A DNA stretch of 64,000 bases, from positions 25,508 to 89,507 of the forward strand of contig NZ_JAUCZC010000017.1 in NCBI RefSeq assembly GCF_030373265.1, in the 5' to 3' direction. Below are positions 9,543 through 17,375 of the stretch, one piece after another (the first letter of the stretch is position 1; every line of letters begins with the position of its first letter). The DNA comes from Blastomonas sp. Its GTDB lineage: Bacteria; Pseudomonadota; Alphaproteobacteria; Sphingomonadales; Sphingomonadaceae. Below the pieces are notes generated by a model that saw nothing but the letters and a program-made list of their open reading frames with translations, did not search any database and had not been told where the DNA came from. The translations under genes were made by a program, and so were the position numbers.

Positions 9543-10187
9543 ATGCCGGACATGCCACGCCACCGCTCCCCTCGGTCGAGCCGCGACGAACGCCGGACCG
9601 ACCTGCTCGATCATGCTGCACGGGCGATCCTCGCGCAGGGCGGTTTACCGCTGTCCTATGACCAGCTGGCTGTCGCTGCCGGGGTCAGCAAGGCGCTGGT
9701 GTATAACTATTTCCCCAGCCAGATCGCACTCGGTAACGCGTTGATAGAGGACGAATTGGCTGGCGTCGATCGGGACGAGCTGCGCCGCCTCGCGGCGACC
9801 GACGATCTGGTCGCCGCCGCGCGCGGATGCGCGTATTTCTATTTTGACATCGTTGTCGATCGAGGGCCGCTGCTTCACATGTTGCTAGCCGACCCGCTTT
9901 TGAACCAGGGACAGGCAGCGTATCTGACATCGCGAAGCGGCTTATTGCTGTTGCCGATTGTACGCCGGTTGCGGCGCGCCTTCGGCATATCCGCGCGCGA
10001 GGCGAATATCATCGTCCAACTGCTGATCACCCTCCCCGAAGAAGCCGGAAAGCAGGTGTTTCAAGGCAGCTCGACGCGAGAGCGAGCGCGGCGGTTGTGC
10101 GCCGATACCGTCGAGGCGACGCTTTCGGCATTACAGGGCGACCGGTCCGCAGACGGGGCGCTGGCGTTAGGCATCGATCTTATGTGA
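9543..10187 (+). CDS. TetR/AcrR-family regulator
   Basis: A 214-residue regulator. The N-terminal DNA-binding segment includes LPLSYDQLAVAAGVSKALVY followed by NYFPSQ, the TetR helix-turn-helix and helix 4 start. The C-terminal helical domain should bind an effector. GGAGTACC precedes the ATG at 9543. It lies 52 bp after the MFS gene and its 3' end overlaps by 21 bp that of the convergent HTH-TetR gene. Confidence 0.88.
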   Translation: MPDMPRHRSPRSSRDERRTDLLDHAARAILAQGGLPLSYDQLAVAAGVSKALVYNYFPSQIALGNALIEDELAGVDRDELRRLAATDDLVAAARGCAYFYFDIVVDRGPLLHMLLADPLLNQGQAAYLTSRSGLLLLPIVRRLRRAFGISAREANIIVQLLITLPEEAGKQVFQGSSTRERARRLCADTVEATLSALQGDRSADGALALGIDLM

Positions 10188-11111
10188 CGCCGTCGCGCGA
10201 TGGCCGTGCTCGGCGATCATATAGTCGATACCCGCACCGATCCCTGGCATAATCAGCCGTTCGATGGTTTCGAGATCGGCTTTGCCGCGGGCCATGAGCC
10301 GGCCGCCGCGCAGTGACATGGCGGTCAGGAGTGCGCCGACAAAGGTGCTCGCCCACGCCGGCACGCCATAGGCTTCCTCGAATGCGGTTCCAAGCACATC
10401 CTTGTTGACGCGCCGCCGCTCCTGATGGTCAGAGCGCAAGGCAAGGCGGACCTCGGGAAGCGCAAGCAGTTCCTGGACGATTTCCCCGCGCTGGCTGACC
10501 TGTCGCAAATAGGCGATCGTCGTCAACGTATAGCGCATCTTGGGATCGGTGCAGTTGCGCGCAGCGGCAAGGCGCGCCTTGTTCATTTCCATGAGCTCGG
10601 TCCGCGCGATGGCGACCAAAACCTCGGCCGAGCTCTTGTAATAATTATAGATCTGAGCCTCGCTGATACCAATATCGCGGGCGACCCGTTTGAGCGAGAC
10701 GGCGTGCACACCCTCCGATCGGGCAATATTCATCGCCTCGTCCAAGATCTGCTGGCTGCGCTCGTCGCGCGACATCCGGCTGCGAGGCCGCCGCGAGGGC
10801 TGGCTATTGCGCGTGATCGTCGCTTCGGCCGGGACATCGTCAGTCACCGGCGGTAGAGCCGTCTGCGGCTGATCCTTGCCGGCGTAGACCTTCGCCCAAT
10901 ACCCCCGGGTGGGATAGGGGATCAGCAGCCGGTCGCAGATTTTGGCCAGCCCATTGGCCGACATGCCCAGGCTAACCGCTACGTTCGACATCGGTTGCGA
11001 CCAGACAAGATCGTAGATCTCCAGGCGCGTCAAGACGGTCGGTGGCGAGGCGCCATCGTCATCGCTGCTTCGCGGGGAAGGGCTGGTCGGGGCCATCGGA
11101 TGATCAAACAC
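10167..11111 (-). CDS. HTH-TetR fusion regulator
   Basis: A 314-residue protein, about 100 longer than a normal TetR. Residues 27-80 contain LTRLEIYDLVWSQPMSNVA followed by SLGMSANGLAKIC and PYPTRGYWAKVYAGK, a small DNA-binding-like domain seen in unrelated hypothetical proteins. A disordered Arg/Ser-rich linker follows, then a standard TetR module with AVSLKRVARDIGISEAQIYN (about residues 140-160). It is divergent from the TonB-receptor gene, whose promoter contains a palindrome, so that receptor is the probable target. Confidence 0.85.
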   Translation of the reverse strand: MFDHPMAPTSPSPRSSDDDGASPPTVLTRLEIYDLVWSQPMSNVAVSLGMSANGLAKICDRLLIPYPTRGYWAKVYAGKDQPQTALPPVTDDVPAEATITRNSQPSRRPRSRMSRDERSQQILDEAMNIARSEGVHAVSLKRVARDIGISEAQIYNYYKSSAEVLVAIARTELMEMNKARLAAARNCTDPKMRYTLTTIAYLRQVSQRGEIVQELLALPEVRLALRSDHQERRRVNKDVLGTAFEEAYGVPAWASTFVGALLTAMSLRGGRLMARGKADLETIERLIMPGIGAGIDYMIAEHGHRATASHKIDA

Positions 11112-11141
11112 TCTCGCTCACAAAAGGCAAGTCTTTCAGAG

Positions 11142-11169
11142 TTGACTAATATTCTAGTTAGAATCTATA
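11142..11169 (+). promoter_or_regulatory. Probable promoter with operator palindrome in the spacer
   Basis: TTGACT (11142-11147) and TCTATA (11164-11169) are separated by 16 bp and resemble sigma-70 -35 and -10 elements. The perfect palindrome ATTCTAGTTAGAAT (11151-11164) fills the spacer. A repressor bound there would block RNA polymerase. The site lies between the divergent HTH-TetR gene and the TonB-receptor gene, 54 bp upstream of the receptor start. Confidence 0.6.
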
Positions 11170-11222
11170 AATGCAATTCGCACCAATAAGAATTGCGGCG
11201 AATCCGGGGAGAGGAAATCCTG

Positions 11223-13595
11223 ATGCATATACGCAAAACCATCGCTTGCTTGCTCGTCGGCCTGTCGGGAACAGCCTTTCCCACCGCGCTAGCTGCCCAG
11301 TCGGCAGACCAGCCGCTCCGCACAACCGCTCCGGCGGATGGCGCCAGTTCATCGGTGTATGGATCGGATATCGTCGTCACGGCGCAGCGCCGCGCCGAAA
11401 GTGTCCAGCGCGTCCCGGTCGCCGTGACCGCGGTTGCCGGCGAAACGCTGCAGCAGCTCAACATCACGTCGCCGCAACAATTGACGCTGATTGATCCGAG
11501 TCTGAAGTATAAGCAGAGCACGAGCGCGGGCAATTCCGGCTTCCTCATTCGCGGGATCGGTACAAGCAGTTTTTCGGCGGGTATCGAACAGAGCATATCG
11601 ACCGTCGTCGATGGCGTTGTGCTGGGTGACCCATCGACCATCTCGACACTGATCGACATAGAGCGGGTAGAGGTGCTGCGTGGTCCACAGGGAATGTTGT
11701 TTGGGAAGAATGCCTCGGCAGGCCTGATTTCCTTCACCACGGTGCGCCCAAAAATCGGCGAAAGCGAGTTGATCGGGCGGGCGGAGTTCGGATCGAACGG
11801 CCATCGTGTCGGCAATCTGATTGCCAACCTGCCGATTTCGACCACCGCCGCCGTCCGGGCATTCGCCTTCATCAAGGAACGCGACGGCGTTGTTACCAAT
11901 CGCAGCCCGTTCCAGCCGAAGGATGTCGATGGCCAGCTCAATTATGGCGGCGGTCTCAAATTCCTGTGGGAACCGACCGACGGCCTCAGCATCTATCTTT
12001 CGGGGGATTATTCAGAGGTCGGCCGCTTCTGCTGCTCGATGGTGTGGACGAAGGTGGCGCCGGGATATGCCCCCGCGGTCAGCCTGGCCGAATATGGCAT
12101 CGTCGCATCGGACCGCAACCGAGAGGTCGCGATCAAGGGGCCCTCGTTTGGGTCTGCCCAGCGCGGCGGGGTGTCGATGGAGATCAATTATGACATCGGC
12201 GATCATGCGCTGACGTCACTGACGGCCTGGCGCGGGTCCTCGCGCGAATCCTTTTACGACGGCGACAACACGACAATCAATTATGTCGACCGCAACGGGG
12301 GATCGAACAAGCTTGATCAGTTCAGCCAGGAACTGCGCCTGACATCGCCCAGTGGCAACCTGATCGACTATGTCGCCGGGCTCTTCTACTTCGACCAGCG
12401 GGTGACCGGTTTTATCGCCCAGCAGGGACTGCTCGAATGGATCGTTCCGGCTTCGAACGGCAACGTCATCCGGCTTGTCCCGACTGCGCCGCCCGGCACC
12501 ATCTTCGACGCCAACCTGACCAACCGTGTCCATTCGCGCAGCGTCGCCGGGTATGCCCAGGCCAATATCCACGCGACCGAACGGCTGAACTTCATTCTCG
12601 GTGGACGCCTGACCTATGATGATCTGCAACTGAACTACAGCCGAGGGACGGCTCCAGGTGCCCGGCCCATTCCCGGCGCCGTCACGCTGTCGCTGCGCCA
12701 GCGGGTCGACAACACCAATTTCTCGTTCCGCGTCGGCGCGCAATATGACGTCAGCGACGACATCATGGCGTATGCGACCTATTCGCGTGGCTACAAGGGG
12801 CCGGGGTTCAGCGGTCTCACCGTCTCCAACGTCGATCAGGATCAGCGCGTCGCACCGGAAATTCCGACCAACATCGAAGTCGGTGTCCGCGCGGCGCTGT
12901 TCGATCGCAAGCTGACGGTGAACGCAACAGTGTTCCATATGCGGGTCCGGGACTTCCAGGCGCAGGTTGCCGACCTGTCGAGCCCCAGCTACGCGAACCG
13001 GATTACCAACGCCGGGTCGCTGAAGAGCAAGGGCGTCGAATTCAGCATCGTCGCGCGCCCAACGTCGGGACTGACCCTCAGCGGCGGCGGTGCCTATGTC
13101 GATGCGCGCTACGGCCGTTTCGAGGGCGTGCAATGCTATTTCGGCCAGCCCAAAGTGGCGCAGGGGGGGCCGTGCGTGGCGCCGCCTGCTAACCCCAATT
13201 CGATCGACGGCTTTTTCGACGCTGCTGGCAATCGGCTCGCGGGCGCACCGCGGTTCAGCTATAATCTCGTCGCCGACTACCAGCGCGCGATCGGTGACGA
13301 TCTGCGCGCGCAATTCCAGGTCAATTTCAGCGGCCAGTCGGACGTCAACTATTCGGCGAACGGTGATCCCGGGACGATCCAGAAAGCCTTCGGCCTCTTG
13401 GGCGTGAACATCGGCATCGGGGCGGAAGACGGGCGCTGGCGCATCGGCCTTTTCGCGATTAACCTGCTCGACAAGCAATGGGCGGCGCAGAAGAATGCCA
13501 GCCCGGTCACGACGCTCAATCCCGGCGGATATCTGCAATATCTCAGCCCCGACGCGGTTCGCACGGTCGGTGCCACTCTCGACTTCCGCATCTGA
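11223..13595 (+). CDS. TonB-dependent outer-membrane receptor
   Basis: About 790 residues. I choose the ATG at 11223 because GGGGAGAGG lies 8 bp upstream and it begins directly with a signal peptide (MHIRKTIACLLVGL, ending near ALAAQ); an in-frame TTG at 11193 lacks both. A TonB-box-like DIVVTAQRRAES is followed by the plug domain (SPQQLTLIDPSLKYKQS, VEVLRGPQGMLFGKNASAG) and a beta-barrel ending in an aromatic residue context, VGATLDFRI. It imports an unidentified ligand across the outer membrane with TonB energy. The glutathione transferase gene follows after 20 bp. Confidence 0.93.
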   Translation: MHIRKTIACLLVGLSGTAFPTALAAQSADQPLRTTAPADGASSSVYGSDIVVTAQRRAESVQRVPVAVTAVAGETLQQLNITSPQQLTLIDPSLKYKQSTSAGNSGFLIRGIGTSSFSAGIEQSISTVVDGVVLGDPSTISTLIDIERVEVLRGPQGMLFGKNASAGLISFTTVRPKIGESELIGRAEFGSNGHRVGNLIANLPISTTAAVRAFAFIKERDGVVTNRSPFQPKDVDGQLNYGGGLKFLWEPTDGLSIYLSGDYSEVGRFCCSMVWTKVAPGYAPAVSLAEYGIVASDRNREVAIKGPSFGSAQRGGVSMEINYDIGDHALTSLTAWRGSSRESFYDGDNTTINYVDRNGGSNKLDQFSQELRLTSPSGNLIDYVAGLFYFDQRVTGFIAQQGLLEWIVPASNGNVIRLVPTAPPGTIFDANLTNRVHSRSVAGYAQANIHATERLNFILGGRLTYDDLQLNYSRGTAPGARPIPGAVTLSLRQRVDNTNFSFRVGAQYDVSDDIMAYATYSRGYKGPGFSGLTVSNVDQDQRVAPEIPTNIEVGVRAALFDRKLTVNATVFHMRVRDFQAQVADLSSPSYANRITNAGSLKSKGVEFSIVARPTSGLTLSGGGAYVDARYGRFEGVQCYFGQPKVAQGGPCVAPPANPNSIDGFFDAAGNRLAGAPRFSYNLVADYQRAIGDDLRAQFQVNFSGQSDVNYSANGDPGTIQKAFGLLGVNIGIGAEDGRWRIGLFAINLLDKQWAAQKNASPVTTLNPGGYLQYLSPDAVRTVGATLDFRI

Positions 13596-13615
13596 TCATC
13601 AAGGGGACAAATGAC

Positions 13616-14230
13616 ATGAAATTGTACAGCGCGAACATGCCGGCGCCGAACCCGCGCCGCGTGCGTATCTTTGCCGCGGAGAAGGGCATTGCTCTGCCCG
13701 AGATCATGCTGAGCCTAGTCGAGCGGGAACACAGGTCAGCAGATCATCTGCATCGCAATTCACTGGGCCAGGTTCCGGTGCTCGAGCTTGAGGATGGCAC
13801 AACTATCAGCGAAACGATCGCCATCTGCCGCTATATTGAGGAATTGCAGCCCGACCCGCCAATGTTTGGCCGCAGCGCCAAGGAAAAGGCGTTAATCGAC
13901 ATGTGGACGCGCAGGATCGATATCCAGCTCGGCGAGCCGACGAAGATGTTCTGGCGTCATGCGCACCCGGCCACCGCAGCATTGATCGAGCAGCATAAGG
14001 TCTTTGGCGAATCCAACCGGGACGTCCTGGCGCGCGCGATGCAGTGGCTCAATACCGAGCTGGAGGACGGTCGTTCATTTCTGACCGGAGACAGCTTTAC
14101 GATCGCCGATATTGCCGCACTGACGGTCATCGATTTCGCGGCGCTGATCGGACTTGATCCCTTGGTGGGCAAGAAGTCTGTAACGGACTGGCATGCGCGT
14201 GTATCGTCGCGACCCAGCGTATCCGGCTGA
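13616..14230 (+). CDS. Glutathione S-transferase
   Basis: A 204-residue protein. The thioredoxin-like N-terminal half shows MKLYSANMPAPNPRRVRI, the cis-proline strand QVPVLELEDGTTISETIAI (about residues 52-70), then an all-helical C-terminal half with SFTIADIAALTVIDFAAL. The ATG at 13616 is preceded by AAGGGGA; upstream in-frame codons overlap the receptor gene and are not used. It is co-directional with the TonB receptor and may modify or detoxify its ligand. Confidence 0.88.
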   Translation: MKLYSANMPAPNPRRVRIFAAEKGIALPEIMLSLVEREHRSADHLHRNSLGQVPVLELEDGTTISETIAICRYIEELQPDPPMFGRSAKEKALIDMWTRRIDIQLGEPTKMFWRHAHPATAALIEQHKVFGESNRDVLARAMQWLNTELEDGRSFLTGDSFTIADIAALTVIDFAALIGLDPLVGKKSVTDWHARVSSRPSVSG

Positions 14231-14527
14231 GGCATTTCCCAGCGGCGGGTCCCGCTGAACCCATCCGTGAAATTGGGATGAGCCATCTTCGCCTCCGGTC
14301 CTCAAAATCAGGATGGAGGGCGGCGGGGAATCGGGGGGCTATTCAAATCTCGGGCCCGCGTATTCGTGCAAATTCAGAATTTGCTTCCATATTCTGAACA
14401 AGTTGGTACATAGGATGCGCTTACGTCGCATGCGACGGATAATCGGCAGCTTTATGCCACCTCTTATCCCTTTCTAGCACTATTGAAGCCGGGATGCGCC
14501 GCTGTTGGTGCATGCCCGTCATACTTG
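14231..14527. other. Intergenic leader of the cold-shock gene
   Basis: About 300 bp without a supported gene between the glutathione transferase and the cold-shock gene. The right half is AT-richer than its surroundings and probably contains the promoter and long 5' leader usual for cold-shock genes. Confidence 0.45.
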
Positions 14528-14543
14528 GGATAAAGGTTTATCC
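14528..14543 (+). promoter_or_regulatory. Hairpin enclosing the cold-shock gene ribosome binding site
   Basis: GGATAAAGGTTTATCC is a perfect inverted repeat ending 2 bp before the ATG at 14546. In mRNA it would form a 6-bp AU-rich stem with the AAGG ribosome binding sequence in stem and loop. It could therefore change translation with temperature. It may instead be a DNA operator. Confidence 0.45.
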
Positions 14544-14545
14544 AT

Positions 14546-14752
14546 ATGACTACCGGAACCGTGAAATTTTTTAACGTCGACAAGGGTTATGGCTTCATTG
14601 CGCCAAACGATGGCGGCGATGACGCCTTCGTGCACATCTCGGCCGTTGAACGCGCTGGAATGCGTACCCTCGACAAGGATCAGGTCGTTTCTTACGAACT
14701 GGAAACCGATCAGCGGGGCAAGACTTCTGCAGTAAATCTTCAGGCTGCCTGA
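14546..14752 (+). CDS. Cold-shock protein (CspA family)
   Basis: A 68-residue single cold-shock domain. Both RNA-binding motifs are visible: KFFNVDKGYGFIAP (RNP1) and DAFVHISAVE (RNP2). It binds single-stranded RNA or DNA and acts as an RNA chaperone in the cytoplasm. It is monocistronic or weakly coupled to the small downstream gene, with a hairpin terminator just after the stop. Confidence 0.96.
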   Translation: MTTGTVKFFNVDKGYGFIAPNDGGDDAFVHISAVERAGMRTLDKDQVVSYELETDQRGKTSAVNLQAA

Positions 14753-14758
14753 TTAGCG

Positions 14759-14793
14759 CGGGGCAGCGTGATCCATGCGGTCGCGCTGCCCCG
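14759..14793 (+). terminator. Hairpin terminator or attenuator after cold-shock gene
   Basis: A perfect 10-bp stem, CGGGGCAGCG (14759-14768) pairing with CGCTGCCCCG (14784-14793), with a 15-nt loop, followed by a T-rich TTCCATTT. It starts 7 bp after the cold-shock stop codon. Confidence 0.6.
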
Positions 14794-14829
14794 TTCCATT
14801 TGCCGCGCTAAGTTTACTGGAGTTGAAAA

Positions 14830-15039
14830 ATGACTGATCCGCAAAGTCGTCCGTTCCTTATCAACAAGGATGCCGATGGAAATGTCCGGCTTACGGTACG
14901 CTCCACCCGGTACAACTCGCAAGGTTACCCCCTTGTGACGTCCCTGCTGCAGGAAGAGCTGTTCAAAACTGCGACGGCAGCGCGTGCGTTCGCGCAGGAA
15001 CATTTCGGCGCCCGCCCTGGGGACTACGCAGCAAAGTAG
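14830..15039 (+). CDS. Small hypothetical protein
   Basis: A 69-residue hydrophilic protein with a ribosome binding site (GGAG, 7 bp before the ATG). The text includes DADGNVRLTVRSTRYNSQG and a C-terminal helix rich in Ala and Phe. No function is recognised. Its position 77 bp downstream of a cold-shock gene, beyond a hairpin, suggests conditional co-expression. Confidence 0.6.
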   Translation: MTDPQSRPFLINKDADGNVRLTVRSTRYNSQGYPLVTSLLQEELFKTATAARAFAQEHFGARPGDYAAK

Positions 15040-15169
15040 CTGCCAGCTGGTCTGCCGTGCCCACATCAAACGCGTGGTCGACCAGAAACGCGCCGTCGGC
15101 CTTCGCCGGGTTGATGCCTGCATACCGAGGCGCATCACAGGGCCGGACCACGATCCTGGTCCAAGACTC

Positions 15170-15440
15170 CTGAAATTCAAGACGGAAATGTGCGCCCTTG
15201 CGGCTGTCGGTGGCCTCCCCGAGAACCGATCCGATGCCTGCCGCGCCGCACAGGCGCCGGGTGATATCGAGGCCCAGCCCACTGCCCGTGCTGCCAAAAC
15301 CCTTCCCAAAGGGGGGCAAACTTGTCGGTGTCGCTGTCGAACCCTGGGCCATCATCCGAAATCGACAGACAGCCGGTCTCAGAACCGATAACCAACTTTC
15401 CGGCCACCATATGCTGGAAGCCATTGCCGATCAGGGTGTC
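15170..15440 (-). pseudogene. Remnant of a sensor histidine kinase (HATPase domain)
   Basis: On the minus strand, three pieces of a kinase ATP-binding domain are readable: an N-box-like LIGNGFQH, a G1 box SISDDGPGFDSDTDKFAP, and a G2 box GSTGSGLGLDITRRL ending in HFRLEFQES. The last piece is in another frame. The shift falls in a run of six C (minus strand, about 15311-15320); five C would join the frames. No dimerisation domain, membrane segment or start is present, since the fragment abuts the L,D-transpeptidase stop. It is a decayed 3' fragment even if the shift were a sequencing error. Confidence 0.7.
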
Positions 15441-16566
15441 AGGCTCGGCAGGCTTCGACCGGATTTGAAGCCAGCGCGATCTTGCCGTCTCTCCTGTAGA
15501 TGTCCGGGCGGAACGTGATGGTGCCGTCGGGTGCGGGGGCGGCGGTGAAGTACGCCAGATAGATCGGGATGGGTCGGACCAGATCGAACGTCACGGTCTG
15601 TCCGGCCTTGATCGCTGAAGCCACTTCGTCACTGGTCTTGCTTCCCTCGAGCAGCACGGCCGCAAATCCTGCGGCATCGTCAATCCGCACGCAGCCATGG
15701 CTGAAGGCGCGGGTGTCCTTCGAGAAAAGCTGTTTGCTTGGCGTGTCATGCACATACACGCTGTAGGGGTTGGGCATCACCAGCTTCATCTGGCCCAAGG
15801 CGTTGAGCGGGCCGGGCTTCTGCCGCCAGCGCCCATTGGCATAGACATATCCCTGGCTCGCCGAGAAGCGGCCGCCCTTTTCGCGCACGATGCTCGCCGG
15901 AATGTTCCAATAGGGATTGAGATTGACGCCCGTAATCTGCGTCGCAAACACCGGGGTAGGGGTGGATGTCTTGCCGACGATGACGCGCCATGTTCGATCA
16001 GCCTTGCCCTGGCGCGTCAGCCTCGCCTCGAAGAACGCTGCATTGATCAGGAGGTGATCCGCGCCCAGCGACCGGGGCATCCAGCGCCAGCGCTCCATGT
16101 TGCGGCCGATCACGGCCTTGCGGTCGGGGGCGCTTTCGCTGGCATAGGCCGTGCGCAACGCGGCATAGTCGCTGTGTGCCGGACGCAGGGCGGTCATGAA
16201 GGTCATCAGACTGTCGGTCGCAATCGCCTGGCTAACACCTGCTTCCAAGTCGATCTGCGCATCGGTGTCGACGATCTGCCAGCCTGCTTTCTGGCTGGCA
16301 CTGGAGTGGCCCAGCAAGTGCATCCCCGCAAGGCGCATAGCCAGCGCATTGGCGACCCTGTCCAGCGCGGGCCCCGGTCCTTGACGAACCGCGATCTCCA
16401 GCTCGCTGGTTTCCAAAACTCGGAGCGCGTCATCCCCCGCCGCTGCTATCAACCGCTGCAGCTGCTGCGCCTGATCGACCCGCCAGGACGCCGCCTGTGC
16501 CTGCGGAGCACTTCCCATTGCCAGGCATGCCAATGCAAGCTTTGCGTTCAGCCATTTTTCCGGCAT
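15439..16566 (-). CDS. L,D-transpeptidase, YcbB/LdtD type
   Basis: A 375-residue periplasmic protein. I choose the ATG at 16566 because it begins a signal peptide (MPEKWLNAKLALACLAMGSA, cleavage near AQA); upstream in-frame sequence runs into the divergent gene's start. The scaffold domain has ERWRWMPRSLGADHLLINAA, typical of YcbB. The YkuD catalytic motif SHGCVRID is present with the cysteine near residue 292. The enzyme makes 3-3 cross-links in peptidoglycan. It is divergent from a second YkuD-like gene. Confidence 0.9.
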   Translation of the reverse strand: MPEKWLNAKLALACLAMGSAPQAQAASWRVDQAQQLQRLIAAAGDDALRVLETSELEIAVRQGPGPALDRVANALAMRLAGMHLLGHSSASQKAGWQIVDTDAQIDLEAGVSQAIATDSLMTFMTALRPAHSDYAALRTAYASESAPDRKAVIGRNMERWRWMPRSLGADHLLINAAFFEARLTRQGKADRTWRVIVGKTSTPTPVFATQITGVNLNPYWNIPASIVREKGGRFSASQGYVYANGRWRQKPGPLNALGQMKLVMPNPYSVYVHDTPSKQLFSKDTRAFSHGCVRIDDAAGFAAVLLEGSKTSDEVASAIKAGQTVTFDLVRPIPIYLAYFTAAPAPDGTITFRPDIYRRDGKIALASNPVEACRA

Positions 16567-16642
16567 TCTGGGCCTCGTCCGTTTGCGCTTCGACAATGGC
16601 GTTCCCAACTGATGGATGACAGATATACTGGACGGTGTAGCA

Positions 16643-17254
16643 ATGAAACTGACACGACGCCACTTTATCGGAGCCTTGGGGCTGGGGGCCGCAGGGGCCA
16701 GTGCGCCAGCGGCATTTGCCAGGGTACGCACCGGCGCGGCGCCAGACCTGCTGGCTCAGGCCAAGGCTGCGCTCGATTCCCAAGGCGCAAAGGTGCTCAA
16801 GCGCGATGTCGTCGGTGTTGTCGATTTCAGCGCGCCGTCCGGCAAACCCAGGTTCCAGATTGTCGACCTCGACAATGGCCGGGTCATGTCCAGCATGCTG
16901 GTTGCGCATGGGCGCGGGTCGGACCCTGCCAATACCGGATTTCTACAAAGGTTCTCCAACGAACCGGGATCGAATGCCTCGAGTTCGGGAAGCTTTGTTG
17001 TCGGCGAAACCTATGTCGGCAAATACGGCCGATCGGCGCGGCTGCACGGGCTTGATCCGCAGAACGACATGGCCTTTGACCGCGCCATCGTCATCCACTG
17101 TGCTGACTATGTCAGCCAAGCCATGGCAAGCGCTTCGGGCCGGGTCGGCCGAAGCTTCGGCTGCTTCACCGTCCCGTCCAGCGATATCGCCACCGTGCTG
17201 GCGTTGCTGGGTCCCGGACGGCTGCTCTTTTCCGCGCGCACGGTTTCGAGCTGA
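16643..17254 (+). CDS. YkuD_2-type murein L,D-transpeptidase-like protein
   Basis: About 203 residues. The ATG at 16643 gives a twin-arginine-like signal, MKLTRRHFIGALGLGAAGAS. The rest matches the murein L,D-transpeptidase catalytic domain family: QIVDLDNGRVMSSMLVAHGR, GSFVVGETYVGKYGRSARLHG, IVIHCADYV and a C-terminal GRSFGCFTVP holding the catalytic-type cysteine. Cross-linking or trimming of peptidoglycan is likely. It starts 76 bp from the divergent YcbB-like gene, so the two may share control. Confidence 0.85.
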   Translation: MKLTRRHFIGALGLGAAGASAPAAFARVRTGAAPDLLAQAKAALDSQGAKVLKRDVVGVVDFSAPSGKPRFQIVDLDNGRVMSSMLVAHGRGSDPANTGFLQRFSNEPGSNASSSGSFVVGETYVGKYGRSARLHGLDPQNDMAFDRAIVIHCADYVSQAMASASGRVGRSFGCFTVPSSDIATVLALLGPGRLLFSARTVSS

Positions 17255-17375
17255 AGCGCAACGCTTCGGGATCGAGGCAAACGGCGCGGTCAGGGCTCCT
17301 CAGCAGCACGGCCCGCGGGTCCGGGTGGTGAAGGGTGCCCCTGTCCGCTCCGCCCCCGATCCTGTCGCCTGTCAG

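Noticed and set aside
12216..13538. A 440-codon open frame antisense to the first TonB receptor
   Set aside because: No recognisable domain or ribosome binding site, and it is fully covered by a certain gene.
14740..15309. A 189-codon minus-strand frame over the small gene and the kinase remnant
   Set aside because: Its translation does not carry the kinase motifs, which are in the other two frames, and has no family similarity.
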